DNA of 64,000 nucleotides from Notolepis coatsorum (GCA_963971535.1 CAXASK010002195.1:1-64000), one strand, 5' to 3'. Shown: positions 24,701 to 36,740, numbered from the stretch's first letter. Translations and numbers: made by a program. Notes: a model not told the origin generated them from the sequence alone.

Positions 24701-27098
24701 AATGAGAACAGGACTGAAACAGAGGCATAGAGGCTGTTAGAATGAGAACAGGACTGAAACAGAGAGGTAGAGAGGCTGCTAGAATGAGAACAGGACTGAA
24801 ACAGAGAGGTATAGAGGCTGCTAGAATGAGAACAGGACTGAAACAGAGAGGTATAGAGGCTGCTAGAATGAGAACAGGACTGAAACAGAGGCATAGAGGC
24901 TGCTTGAATGAGAACAGAATTGAAACCAGGAGGTGTAGAGGCTGCTAGAATGAGAACAGGACTGAAACAGAGAGGTATAGAGGCTGTTAGAATGAGAACA
25001 GGACTGAAACAGAGAGGTAGAGAGGCTGCTAGAATGAGAACAGGACTGAAACAGAGAGGTATAGAGCCTGCTAGAATGAGAACAGGACTGAAACAGAGGT
25101 GTATAGAGGCTGCTAGAATGAGAACAGGACTGAAACAGAGAGGTATAGAGCCTGCTAGAATGAGAACAGGACTGAAACAGAGAGGTATAGAGGCTTCTAG
25201 AATGAGAACTGAAACCAGGAGGTATAGAGGCTGCTAGAATGAGAACAGGACTGAAACAGAGGCATAGAGGCTGCTAGAATGATAACAGGACTGAAACAGA
25301 AAGGTATAGAGGCTGCTAGAATGAGAACAGGACTGAAACAGAGGTATAGAGGTTGCTAGAATGAGAACAGGACTGAAACAGAGAGGTAGAGGCTGCTAGA
25401 ATGAGAACAGGACTGAAACAGAGAGGTATAGAGGCTGCTAGGATGAGAACAGGACTGACACAGAGAGGTATAGAGGCTGCTAGGATGAGAACAGGACTGA
25501 AACAGAGAGGTATAGAGGCTACTAGGCTGAGAACAGGACTGAAACAGAGAGGTATAGATGCTGCTAAAATGAGAACAGGACTGAAACAGAGAGGTATATA
25601 GACTGATAGAATGAGAACAGGACTGAAACAGAGAGGTATAGAGGCTGCTAGAATGAGAACAGGACTGAAACAGAGAGGTATAGAGGCTGCTAGAATGAGA
25701 ACAGAATTGAAACCAGGAGGTGTAGAGGCTGCTAGAATGAGAACAGGACTGAAACAGAGGCATAGAGGCTGTTAGAATGAGAACAGGACTGAAACAGAGA
25801 GGTAGAGAGGCTGCTAGAATGAGAACAGGACTGAAACAGAGAGGTATAGAGGCTGCTAGAATGAGAACAGGACTGAAACAGAGAGGTATAGAGGCTGCTA
25901 GAATGAGAACAGGACTGAAACAGAGGCATAGAGGCTGCTTGAATGAGAACAGAATTGAAACCAGGAGGTGTAGAGGCTGCTAGAATGAGAACAGGACTGA
26001 AACAGAGAGGTATAGAGGCTGTTAGAATGAGAACAGGACTGAAACAGAGAGGTAGAGAGGCTGCTAGAATGAGAACAGGACTGAAACAGAGAGGTATAGA
26101 GCCTGCTAGAATGAGAACAGGACTGAAACAGAGGTGTATAGAGGCTGCTAGAATGAGAACAGGACTGAAACAGAGAGGTATAGAGCCTGCTAGAATGAGA
26201 ACAGGACTGAAACAGAGAGGTATAGAGGCTTCTAGAATGAGAACTGAAACCAGGAGGTATAGAGGCTGCTAGAATGAGAACAGGACTGAAACAGAGGCAT
26301 AGAGGCTGCTAGAATGATAACAGGACTGAAACAGAAAGGTATAGAGGCTGCTAGAATGAGAACAGGACTGAAACAGAGGTATAGAGGTTGCTAGAATGAG
26401 AACAGGACTGAAACAGAGAGGTAGAGGCTGCTAGAATGAGAACAGGACTGAAACAGAGAGGTATAGAGGCTGCTAGGATGAGAACAGGACTGACACAGAG
26501 AGGTATAGAGGCTGCTAGGATGAGAACAGGACTGAAACAGAGAGGTATAGAGGCTACTAGGCTGAGAACAGGACTGAAACAGAGAGGTATAGATGCTGCT
26601 AAAATGAGAACAGGACTGAAACAGAGAGGTATATAGACTGATAGAATGAGAACAGGACTGAAACAGAGAGGTATAGAGGCTGCTAGAATGAGAACAGGAC
26701 TGAAACAGAGAGGTATAGAGGCTGCTAGAATGAGAACAGAACTGAAACAGAGAGGTATAGAGGCTGCTAGGATGAGAACAGGACTGAAACAGAGGTATAG
26801 AGGCTGCTAGGATGAGAACAGGACTGAAACAGAGAGGTATAGAGGCTGCTAGAATGAGAACAGGACTGAAACAGAGAGGTATAGAGGCTGCTAGAATGAG
26901 AACAGAACTGAAACAGAGAGGTATAGAGGCTGCTAGGATGAGAACAGGACTGAAACAGAGGTATAGAGGCTGCTAGGATGAGAACAGGACTGAAACAGAG
27001 AGGTATAGAGGCTGCTAGGATGAGAACAGGACTGAAACAGAGGTATAGAGGCTGCTAGAATGAGAACAGGACTGAAACAGAGGTATAGAGGCTGCTAT
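15747..27098 (+). repeat. 38/42-bp satellite array with higher-order repeats
   Basis: Roughly 275 units of AGAATGAGAACAGGACTGAA followed by ACAGAGAGGTATAGAGGCTGCT (42 bp), or a 38-bp form with a 4-base deletion in the ACAGAGAGG part. Recurrent unit variants occur in a fixed order: GGCATAGAGGCTGCTTGAATG, then GAAACCAGGAGGTGTAG, then GGTAGAGAGG. This shows that multi-unit blocks were duplicated. Where 42-bp units run together a 14-residue RMRTGLKQRGIEAA frame opens for up to about 120 codons, but every 38-bp unit breaks it. I call no gene. Confidence 0.95.
23160..26760 (+). repeat. Three near-identical higher-order copies within the 42-bp array
   Basis: A block containing the same ordered series of variant units recurs with offsets of 1325 bp and then 1035 bp; the landmark at 23583 reappears at 24908 and 25943. 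The copies share even rare variants such as the GAGAACTGAAACCAGG shortened unit, TATAGAGCCTGCT and AGGCTACTAGGCTG. Only scattered base differences were seen, for example gattacagg near 23957 against gataacagg near 25280. The third copy lacks about 290 bp. The similarity implies recent unequal exchange, or alternatively an assembly artefact. Confidence 0.88.
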
Positions 27099-27144
27099 AC
27101 CTCAAATACCTTTATATTAACTTCTTCAAATATATATATTGACC

Positions 27145-27379
27145 TTTAACTCTTTCACTGCCACACTACCAAAGGGTTAACCCTTTCACTGCGACAATAC
27201 AGAAGGTTAACCCGTTCACTGCCACACTACCAAATGGTTAACCCTTTCACTGCAACAATACAGAAGGTTAACCCTTTCACTACCACACTACGGAAGGTTA
27301 ACCATTTCACTACCACACTACAGACGGTTAACCCTTTCACTACCACACCACAGAAGTAGTGAAAGGTTAAGTAGTGTGT
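27145..27379 (+). repeat. 30-bp TTAACCCTTTCACT tandem repeat
   Basis: Seven imperfect 30-bp units of the form GTTAACCCTTTCACT followed by ACCACACTACAGAAG, with internal variants (GCGACAATA, GCAACAATA). The array closes at about 27357-27379 with a reverse-complement piece (TAGTGAAAGGTTAAGTAGTG). It separates the 42-bp satellite from the Ty3 element. The TTAA plus CCCTTTCACT pattern resembles transposon ends, but no element could be defined. Confidence 0.8.
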
Positions 27380-27418
27380 AACATTTTCATTCAATCAATC
27401 ACCGTGCAGATTGATTGA

Positions 27419-30154
27419 TTGACTCGTCCGCGGCCACTAAGCATGGAGTCGTGCATTACATCTCCACGGATGGCCCGCCAGTACATGCTAGGGCTCGTCG
27501 TCTCGACCCACACAAGCTCACCATCGCTAGGAAGGAGTTTGCCTCCATGGAGGCACTGGGCATCGTCTCTCCATCTCGTTCCAAAGGCCAACGGCGGCTG
27601 GCGTCCGTGTGGCGACTACCGGCGCCTTAATGACGCCACTACACCTGATCGCTACCCGGTTCCACACATACAAGATTTTTCAGCCCACCTTGCTGGAGCG
27701 TCTGTTTTTTCGAAGGTGGATCTGGTGAGAGGATACCACCAGGTGCCGGTTAGCCCTCAGGACATCGCCAAGACGGCAGTTATAACCCCATTCGGGCTCT
27801 TTGAATTTTTGAGGATGCCTTTTGGCCTCAAAAATGCGGCTCAGACCTTTCAGAGGTTAATGGACGCCATGCTGCGCAACCTGTCTTTCGTGTTCGTCTA
27901 CCTAGACGATATCCTGGCAGCCAGCACGTCCAAGGCGGAACACCTAACACACCTCCGACTCCTCTTCAGTCGCCTCAGAGAGCATGGATTAATCATCAAC
28001 CCAGCAAAGTGTCAGTTTGGTCTGCCTGCCATGGACTTCCTTGGCCACCACATCACTACTGCTGGAGCGGTCCCATTACCAGTAAAGGTGGAAGCGGTGC
28101 TGCGGCTCCCACGCCCTACCACGGTTAGGGCCTTGCAGGAGTTCCTGGGGATGGTGAATTTCTATCATCGGTTCATCCCTCAGGCTGCCCACCTAATGCA
28201 CCCCCTGTATGGGGCTCTCAAGGGCAAGACTCCCAAGCATGCCATCGCCTGGTCCGACAACATGTCAAAGGCGTTCTCGGATACCAAGGAGGCACTTGCG
28301 AGTGCAACCATGCTGACGCACCCCGTGCCTGAGGCTCCCGTGGCATTGACAACTGATGCCTCGGATTATGCCGTTGGAGGCGTATATGAACAGTTGGTCG
28401 AGGGCATTTGGCAACCCCTGGCGTTCTTCAGCCGACAACTCCATTCCAGCGAACAGAAGTACAGCACCTTTGACCGTGAGCTCCTCGCCCTGTACTTGGC
28501 GGTCAGACATTTCCGTTTCCTGCTGGAGGCTCGCCCTTTCACTGTTTTTGTAGACCACAAACCGTTGATTTTTGCTATGGCGAAGGTGTCCGAACCGTGG
28601 TCTGCCAGGCAACAGCGCCATCTGGCTTTCATCTCTGAGTTCACCACTGACATCCAGCATGTGGCGGGGAAGGACAACCCCGTGGCTGACTGCCTCTCGC
28701 GGGCCGCCATTGGTGCTGTCCACCTGGGAATTGATTACGCCCGTATGGCTGCGGATCAGGTTTCAGACCCAGACATCCAGGCATGCAGGACGGCGGTTAC
28801 TGGCCTCCTGTTGGCGGACGTCCCCTTCTTTGATGATGGCACGACACTGCTATGTGATATATCTATGGCGCAGCCAAGGCCAGTTGTTCCACGGGCATGG
28901 AGACGGCAAGTTTTCGACGCTATCCATGGCCTCTCGCACCCGGGCAGGAAACCATCACAGCGCCTAATGGCAGCAAAATTCGTCTGGCCCAGGATGAAGG
29001 TTGACATTGGAGGTTGGGTCAAGACCTGCATGGCATGCCAACGCGCGAAGGTCCATCGACATGTTAAAGCCCCGTTGGAGCGGTTTGATGTGCCTGAGAG
29101 GCGTTTTGACCACATCAATGTGGATCTGGTGGGACCCCTTCCTCCCTCCAGGGGGTACACTCACCTTCTGACGATGGTGGACAGGACCACCCGTTGGCCG
29201 GAGGCTGTCCCACTCACTGCGACTACTACAGCTGACGTGGCTCGCGCGTTCATCGGTACCTGGGTCGCCCGGTTCGTTGTTCCCTCTGATCTGTCCTCTG
29301 ACCGAGGGGCCCAATTCACTTCCGCGTTATGGACTTCCATTACCCAGCAGTTGGGTGTCTCCCTCCACCGCACTACGGCCTACCATCCACAGGCCAATGG
29401 CCTGTGTGAACGTTTTCACCGGTCGATGAAAGCTGCTCTCAAGGCCGATCTCCGAGGCAACACCTGGGTCGACAGACTTCCTTGGGTGATGCTGGGGCTC
29501 CGTACTGCACCTAAGGAGGACCTTCTTTCATCTTCAGCTGAGCTGGTATACGGCCAACCCCTCCGTGTCCCAGGGGATTTTCTTCCCTGTGTTACGGCCT
29601 CCTGGTCAGCACTGGAACAGCGGGATGCTCTGCTGGACAAGGCCAATGCTTTCTTGCCCATCCCCACCTCGTGCCACGGCGTTCCAAGGGTGCATGTCCC
29701 GCCTGATATGCAAGCAGCAGGGTATGTGTTTATCCGCTGCGACGCCCATCGAGGCCCCCTACAGCCACCCTACGATGGTCCTTACCGGGTTGTGAAGGCA
29801 GGCGATAAGACCTTCGTCGTTGACATGGGGGGGAGGGAAGAACGGATCTCGGTGGATCGCCTGAAGCCTGCTCACCTGGATTTGGACCGCCCCATTGAGT
29901 TGGCCCAACCGCCCCGCCGCGGTCGGCCCCCTGGTAGGGCAGTCCCGACGCCTACTCTAGCTACGGCGGACCCCCGGACCTGCCGTCCGAGGCCTGTTCA
30001 GGGCCAGCCTACTGCTTTACCACTGCCTCGGTTTCCTGTGCCTGCCCAGGGGTACCGGAGTCGTTTTGGGCGGGTCGTCAGAGCCCCTGGACTTTTTTTG
30101 GGGCCAGTTCTTGTGAATTCTGGGGGGACGTGTGTAGTGGCTACTGGGACATAA
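27419..30154 (+). pseudogene. pol: Ty3/Gypsy pol remnant (RT - RNase H - integrase)
   Basis: A 911-codon open frame covers the polyprotein that copies element RNA into DNA and integrates it. Reverse transcriptase carries CGDYRRLN, the GYHQVPV block and the catalytic YLDD at residues 161-164 (27899-27910). RNase H shows the TDAS Asp, the DRELLA Glu and a later [10 protein letters not shown] Asp. Integrase has an HHCC zinc finger (His503, His507, Cys537, Cys540) and a DD35E core (Asp569, Asp628, Glu664), then a GPY/F-type module near residue 787. No chromodomain is evident. Until about 27565 the retrotransposon-like protein lies in the other frame ([18 protein letters not shown]). A small deletion there removes about eight expected codons and shifts the frame, so the first ~50 residues of the open frame are not real pol sequence. 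The open frame begins with TTG, not ATG. The stop overlaps the LTR start. From remembered motifs it resembles a CsRn1/Kabuki-like clade; I am unsure of the clade. Confidence 0.88.
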
Positions 30155-30344
30155 TTCACGGCATCCTAGCCTTAGGTGGTGTTTACTACATCTCCCGTGA
30201 TCCTTAGCGGGGGATGACGTAGTTTAAGAGAGACGAATGAAAGATGAATGGCAGTGTTGTTGTGCGACAGTAGAGTGCGTATTAAAATAGTATTTTTGCA
30301 TCGGAACACGACTCCGTTTTCACTATTATTACTGCATTCCTACA
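30133..30344 (+). repeat. 3' LTR of the Ty3/Gypsy element
   Basis: The interval starts TGTAG and ends CTACA, perfect 5-bp inverted ends of the TG...CA type, about 212 bp long. It directly follows the end of pol and a TCTGGGGGGACG purine-rich run that could serve as the plus-strand primer. An ATTAAA polyadenylation hexamer lies at 30281-30286. No second LTR copy occurs in the window, so the boundaries rest on termini and context only. Confidence 0.65.
30281..30286 (+). promoter_or_regulatory. Candidate polyadenylation signal in the LTR
   Basis: ATTAAA, a common variant hexamer, sits about 60 bp before the LTR 3' end, a plausible place for an R/U5 boundary signal. Confidence 0.4.
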
Positions 30345-30478
30345 GAATGAACATTTTATTAACAGATTGCAGAATGGGTACAATACAGTACGGCTCAATA
30401 CACACAATTGTTAAGGGGATGCAGACCAGAGAAAGACTTTCGTCTTGTTTACATCAGGGTCCCCCATTTTCAATTCAT
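30345..30478 (-). repeat. Retroposon 3'-end copy, left inverted arm
   Basis: Read on the minus strand this is a roughly 134-bp 3' end. It matches, inverted, the arm at 30972-31100 with only a few mismatches, and ends with an AATAAA-containing GTTAATAAAATGTTCATTC. It abuts the Ty3 LTR end exactly. I take it as the 3' end of a LINE- or SINE-type retroposon of unidentified family. Confidence 0.65.
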
Positions 30479-30971
30479 AATGAATTGTAAGTAAGGGTGC
30501 AACTTGCTCGGTGCAATCCATTCCTTGTGGATCTAGCCCTGAGGCTTCGAGGAAACAGAAGTGTTTCCTTGTTCCTTCAAGGCACCCGAGTCTAACGTCC
30601 ATCAAACTCAATCACGTCGACGTGTCTTCAAGCATCTGAAGTGAGTCAGCACTTTGTAGGAACCACGTTATCACTTCTATCTACTTCCTCTGTGACCCTT
30701 ACATGCACCCTAGGGCCCACGGCCACGCCCCTCCTCGACTCTCCACACACTCCAGCTCATCTCAGAGGGCCTCCGGGCCCTTTGCGTGACCTCTGACCCC
30801 TGAACTGGAAAGGGAGAGGCTTATGCTAGCTAGCCATCTCGGGTGCATGGCTAACCCGACACCGTCATGCTCTGATCCAATTTTCAGGCTTTGCATTTGT
30901 TTCGCATTTGCAAAATGTCTGGATGTAACAGTACTGTTTATCTGTATGTCGTGTATGTCTTGTATGTCTTG

Positions 30972-31120
30972 ATGAATTGAAAATGGGGGACCCTGATGTA
31001 AACAAGATGAAAGTCTTTCTCTGGTCTGCATCCCCTTAACAATTGTTTGTATTGAGCCGTACTGTATTGTACCCATTCTGCAATATGTTAATAAAGTTTT
31101 CAATCAATCAATAAATCAAC

Positions 31121-31180
<60 letters not shown>
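30972..31180 (+). repeat. Retroposon 3'-end copy, right arm, with CAAT tail
   Basis: This plus-strand copy of the same roughly 130-bp 3' end carries AATAAA at about 31090. It runs into a tetranucleotide tail of CAAT/TCAA repeats (31101-31180), as expected of target-primed retroposon insertions. With the left arm it forms an inverted pair about 490 bp apart; the interval between has no recognised content. Confidence 0.65.
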
Positions 31181-31182
<2 letters not shown>

Positions 31183-31958
31183 GAACCTATACTGCATCAC
31201 TGAGCACAGAGTGACAGTACAACTCTGGCATACTCTTTACTTTTTAAATCAACATTTTACAATCTTACACTTATTACTCCACATTTGACTGTATATTACT
31301 GTATATTTTTGGCTGTATATCTTAGAATGTATATACATATCTTAGAATGTATATACATATCTTAGAATGTATATACATATCTTAGAATGTATATCCCTGA
31401 TATTCTTTTTATTCCTATTTTAGATTTTTGACTACCTAATTGTTTACAGTGAGCGATCTGTAGCTGAATTTCCCTCTGGATCAATAAAATACTTCTGTTC
31501 TATTCTAAATACCACATGCTGTTGTAAAGCGTCATCATTCTTACTGCTAGATATTAAGCAGAAATAATCACGTTTAAGGCCTGTTTCTCCCTCAGGCTTC
31601 ACTTACAGGTTTCTCTGTGAGGACTTTAAGCCAATGGTTCCAGGTGACTTCCAGCTAAACAGAGAGGAGGTCACGGTGCAGAGGTCAGAGGTCAGGGTTC
31701 AAGTATGTCTGTGTCTCAAAGAGATACAGCAGCGCAGGAGGAATGCTGAGGGTCCGAAGATTACTTCATTATTAAATGCATTACATTCATCTTTCTGCAT
31801 ATACTGTACATATATATTCCTACATACACATAGCCCTCAACCCCTCAACAATGTATTGCATCAGAGAGGTCAGGGTTCAGCCCGAGAGCGGTTTGGGAGT
31901 TCATTGCCTTCTCAAGGGCACTTGAGACAAAGATGGCGGCCATCTTAGATGTAACACC
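31181..31958 (+). other. LINE 3'-end-like remnant and unassigned sequence
   Basis: The stretch to about 31505 is T-rich. It contains a 20-bp repeat (CTTAGAATGTATATACATAT, three full copies and one partial, 31321-31395) and ends TTTCCCTCTGGATCAATAAAATACTTCTG in general form, which is typical of fish L2/CR1-type LINE 3' ends. The rest (31506-31958) is mixed sequence in which I recognise nothing; short open frames show no family resemblance. Confidence 0.45.
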
Positions 31959-33006
31959 TTCAGTTAGTTTCAGTTAGCTTCAGTTAGCTTCAGTTAGCTT
32001 CAGTTAGCTTCAGTTACCTTCAGTTAGCATCAGTTATCGTTAGCTTCAGTTATCGTTAGCTTCAGTTAGCTTCAGTTACCTTCAGTTAGCTTCAGTTATC
32101 GTTAGCTTCAGTTAGCTTCAGTTAGCTTCAGTTACCTTCAGTTACCTTCAGTTACCTTCAGGTACCTTCAGTTAGCTTCAGTTAGCTTCAGTTACCTTCA
32201 GTTACCTTCAGTTAGCTTCAGTTAGCATTAGCTTCAGTTAGCTTCAGTTAGCTTCAGGTACTTCAGTTACCTTCAGTTAGCTTCAGTTAGCTTCAGTTAC
32301 CTTCAGTTAGCTTCAGTTAGCTTCAGTTACCTTCAGTTAGCTTCAGTTAGCATTAGCTTCAGTTAGCTTCAGGTACTTCACTTACCTTTCAGTTAGCTTC
32401 AGTTAGCTTCAGTTAGCTTCAGTTAGCATTACCTTCAGTTTATCTTCAGATAGCTTCAGTTACCTTCAGTTAGCTTCAGTTAGCATTAGCTTCAGTTAGC
32501 TTCAGTTAGCTTCAGGTACTTCAGTTACCTTCAGTTAGCTTCAGTTAGCTTCAGTTACCTTCAGTTAGCATTAGCTTCAGTTAGCTTCAGTTAGCTTCAG
32601 GTACTTCAGTTACCTTCAGTTAGCTTCAGTTAGCTTCAGTTACCTTCAGTTAGCATTAGCTTCAGTTAGCTTCAGTTACCTTCAGTTACCTTCAGTTAGC
32701 TTCAGTTACCTTCAGTTACCTTCAGTTAGCTTCAGTTAGCTTCAGTTACCTTCAGTTAGCTTCAGTTAGCATTAGCTTCAGTTAGCTTCAGTTAGCTTCA
32801 GTTACCTTCAGTTAGCTTCAGTTAGCTTCAGTTAGCTTCAGTTAGCTTCAGTTACCTAGCTTCAGTTAGCTAGTTAGCTTCAGTTAGCTTCAGTTACCTT
32901 CAGTTACCTTCAGTTAGCTTCAGTTAGCTTCAGTTAGCTTCAGTTAGCTTCAGTTACCTAGCTTCAGTTAGCTAGTTAGCTTCAGTTAGCTTCAGTTAGC
33001 TTCAGT
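31959..33006 (+). repeat. CTTCAGTTAG 10-bp minisatellite
   Basis: About 100 decamer units of CTTCAGTTAG or CTTCAGTTAC, with recurrent short forms (GCATTAG, GGTACTTCAG, GCTAGTTAG). Blocks such as AGCATTAGCTTCAGTTAGC recur in the same order, indicating segmental duplication. The array stops where the G-rich minisatellite begins, with no spacer. Confidence 0.93.
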
Positions 33007-34501
33007 GGAGGTGGCATGTGGGCGTGGCTACAGGGTGACAGACAGGGAAGAGGGAGGTGACATGTGGGCGTGGCTACAGGGAAGAGGGAGGTGGCATGTG
33101 GGCGTGGCTACAGGGTAACGGACGGGGAAGAGGGAGGTGACATGTGGGCGTGGCTACAGGGTGACGGACAGGGAAGAGGGAGGTGAAATGTGGGCGTGGC
33201 TAAAGGGTGACGGACAGGGAAGAGGGAGGTGGCATGTGGGCGTGGCTACAGGGAAGAGGGAGGTGGCATGTGGGCGTGGCTACAGGGTGACGGACAGGGA
33301 AGAGGGAGGTGACATGTGGGCGTGGCTACAGGGTGACGGACAGGGAAGAGGGAGGTGGCATGTGGGCGTGGCTACAGGGTGACGGACAGGGAAGAGGGAG
33401 GTGGCATGTGGGCGTGGCTACAGGGTGACGGACAGGGAAGAGGGAGGTGGCATGTGGGCGTGGCTACAGGGAAGAGGGAGGTGGCATGTGGGCGTGGCTA
33501 CAGGGTGACGGACAGGGAAGAGGGATGTGGCATGTGGGCGTGGCTACAGGGAAGAGGGAGGTGGCATGTGGGCGTGGCTACAGGGTGACGGACAGGGAAG
33601 AGGGAGGTGGCATGTGGGCGTGGCTACAGGGAAGAGGGAGGTGGCATGTGGGCGTGGCTACAGGGTGACGGACAGGGAAGAGGGAGGTGGCATGTGGGCG
33701 TGGCTACAGGGTGACGGACAGGGAAGAGGGAGGTGACATGTGGGCGTGGCTACAGGGTGACGGACAGGGAAGAGGGAGGTGGCATGTGGGCGTGGCTACA
33801 GGGTGACGGACAGGGAAGAGGGAGGTGACATGTGGGCGTGGCTACAGGGTGACGGACAGGGAAGAGGGAGGTGACATGTGGGCGTGGCTACCGGGAAGAG
33901 GGAGGTGGCATGTGGGCGTGGCTACAGGGTGACGGACAGAGAAGAGGGAGGTGACATGTGGGCGTGGCTACAGGGAAGAGGGAGGTGGCATGTGGGCGTG
34001 GCTACCGGGAAGAGGGAGGTGGCATGTGGGCGTGGCTACATGGAAGAGGGAGGTGGCATGTGGGCGTGGCTACCGGGAAGAGGGAGGTGGCATGTGGGCG
34101 TGGCTACAGGGTGACGGACAGGGAAGAGGGAGGTGGCATGTGGGCGTGGCTACCGGGAAGAGGGAGGTGACATGTGGGCGTGGCTACATGGAAGAGGGAG
34201 GTGGCATGTGGGCGTGGCTACAGGGTGACGGACAGGGAAGAGGGAGGTGGCATGTGGGCGTGGCTACCGGGAAGAGGGAGGTGACATGTGGGCGTGGCTA
34301 CATGGAAGAGGGAGGTGGCATGTGGGCGTGGCTACATGGAAGAGGGAGGTGGCATGTGGGCGTGGCTACATGGAAGAGGGAGGTGGCATGTGGGCGTGGC
34401 TACAGGGTGACGGACAGGGAAGAGGGAGGTGGCATGTGGGCGTGGCTACAGGGAAGAGGGAGGTGACATGTGGGCGTGGCTACAGGGAAGAGGGAGGTGA
34501 C
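33007..34501 (+). repeat. 34/46-bp G-rich GTGGGCGTGGC minisatellite
   Basis: Roughly 35-40 units start GGCATGTGGGCGTGGCTACA. They continue either directly with GGGAAGAGGGAGGT (34 bp) or with a 12-bp insert GTGACGGACAGG (46 bp). Minor forms read GACATG, CCGGGAAG or CATGGAAG. Short MWAWLQGRGRW-type frames open repeatedly but are artefacts. Every unit carries GGGCGTGGC, a GC/CACCC-box-like string. Confidence 0.93.
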
Positions 34502-34883
34502 ATTAATGTACATTAATGTAGAAGGGTGGATTATCCCTGCTTGTGGGAGTAGTAGTACACAGACACTGGGTAGTAGGATACTATAGTATTGGACCTATAA
34601 GTACCCCCGTCTTTGGCCCGGAACGTCGTTCTGGAGGGCTTGCAGCTGGAGTGGATGGGGCCCAGGATTTACTAACCTGGGGGATGGTACTCTGGTCTCC
34701 CTCGCCTTCCAAGGCGGTCAGCAGTAGCTCCCCACACACCCTCACTTCCCCCAGTACCTCCGACAGCCCTCCCACACCCAGTGACTGTCAGTTCAATAGT
34801 ATTATTGGGCTTCCCTGTAAGCAGTACCCTTCCTTAACCACCTGTATAGACCCTTTAAATGCTATTCTGTGAATGGGGTGTAA
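34502..34883. other. Unassigned spacer
   Basis: The sequence starts with two copies of CATTAATGTA. The rest is mixed sequence with a 109-codon open frame that resembles nothing I know. No repeat or gene is assigned. Confidence 0.5.
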
Positions 34884-35237
34884 ACATGGCCGTAGCCAGC
34901 TATGAGGTCACCGAGGTCCGGACCTCGGTAACTATTTGCGAGTGGGCCGTTTGGTCAACGACCGGCCCATTTGGTACTGACTGACACTGGGCCGGCCCAA
35001 TAATCACATATCTTACTAAGCCCCTCCCCCACTAGGCTGGGAACAGCGGCCCATTATGCGTGCTGCGGCCCAATCACATCTCTTAATAAGCCCCCCCCCC
35101 CCCTCTCTCACCTGTTTCTCGTGTGAGAAGAACAGATGCGGAAACAGGAAAAATGGAGAAACAGAACAAACGTAAAGGGGGTGCGGAGAAATTGCCGGCG
35201 GAAAAAATCTGAAAACTAGAGGTGTATGCTGAAAAAT
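34884..35237 (+). mobile_element. hAT-type transposon 5' fragment
   Basis: It contains a GAGGTCCGGACCTCGG inverted motif, a GGGCCGGCCCAAT block, and then an ATG (35153) opening MEKQNKRKGGAEKL. That resembles the N-terminus of fish hAT/ZMYM-like transposases (KRKGGAEKLR... in remembered members). The frame breaks within about 20 codons. The fragment ends where the candidate LTR begins at about 35238, so the rest of the transposon is missing or was displaced by that insertion. Assignment is from memory of the family and is tentative. Confidence 0.4.
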
Positions 35238-36509
<1,272 letters not shown>

Positions 36510-36511
36510 AG

Positions 36512-36524
36512 TGGGGGCTTGTTC
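36512..36524 (+). promoter_or_regulatory. Candidate tRNA-Pro-like primer binding site
   Basis: TGGGGGCTTGTTC lies two bases after the candidate LTR end. The classical proline-tRNA site begins TGGGGGCTCGTCC, so 11 of 13 bases agree. This supports reading the upstream repeat as a 5' LTR. Confidence 0.4.
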
Positions 36525-36740
36525 AAAGAATAAATCCGGTATTATAAAATAATAAAAGAATGTGGAGCCTAGAATTGTTGGCTGAAATTAATTGAATATG
36601 TCTTGGATTGTGGGAGATTCAGGTGCAAATTGGACAATTTGAATGTTAAACTGGTTATTTACTTCAAATTGGCTTTAGTTTTGTGATGGCTGGGAGTGTG
36701 GTGAATCCTCTCCTCTGTGGACACATGGCGAGTATGGCTT
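36525..36740. other. Unassigned leader-like segment
   Basis: AT-rich sequence between the primer-site-like motif and the L1 remnant. It might be the start of the LTR element's internal region, but no gag frame is visible: stops are frequent in all plus frames. The L1 homology begins abruptly at its end. Confidence 0.4.

Larger units (their letters stand above)
27420..30344 (+). mobile_element. 5'-truncated Ty3/Gypsy LTR retrotransposon
   Basis: The element keeps most of pol (reverse transcriptase, RNase H, integrase), a purine run next to the 3' LTR, and the 3' LTR. The 5' LTR, primer site, gag, protease and the beginning of reverse transcriptase are absent: retrotransposon homology starts at about 27420, immediately after a short low-complexity gattgattgac stretch. 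The right boundary is the CTACA that completes the LTR's 5-bp inverted ends. This copy cannot move by itself because it lacks its 5' end and carries a frame break near 27565. Confidence 0.9.

Noticed and set aside
22505-25763. RMRTGLKQRGIEAA repeat peptide as a gene
   Set aside because: Frames open only where 42-bp units happen to be consecutive; 38-bp units break them throughout the array.
11075-27098. CRISPR array
   Set aside because: Units are contiguous tandem repeats without unique spacers, and the surrounding elements are vertebrate.
28265-29795. Additional open frames of 60-150 codons inside the Ty3 pol region
   Set aside because: They are shadows of the pol frame, which carries all the recognisable RT, RNase H and integrase motifs.
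31634-31948. 104-codon plus-strand open frame
   Set aside because: No recognisable domain; it lies in repeat-derived sequence between a LINE 3' remnant and a minisatellite.
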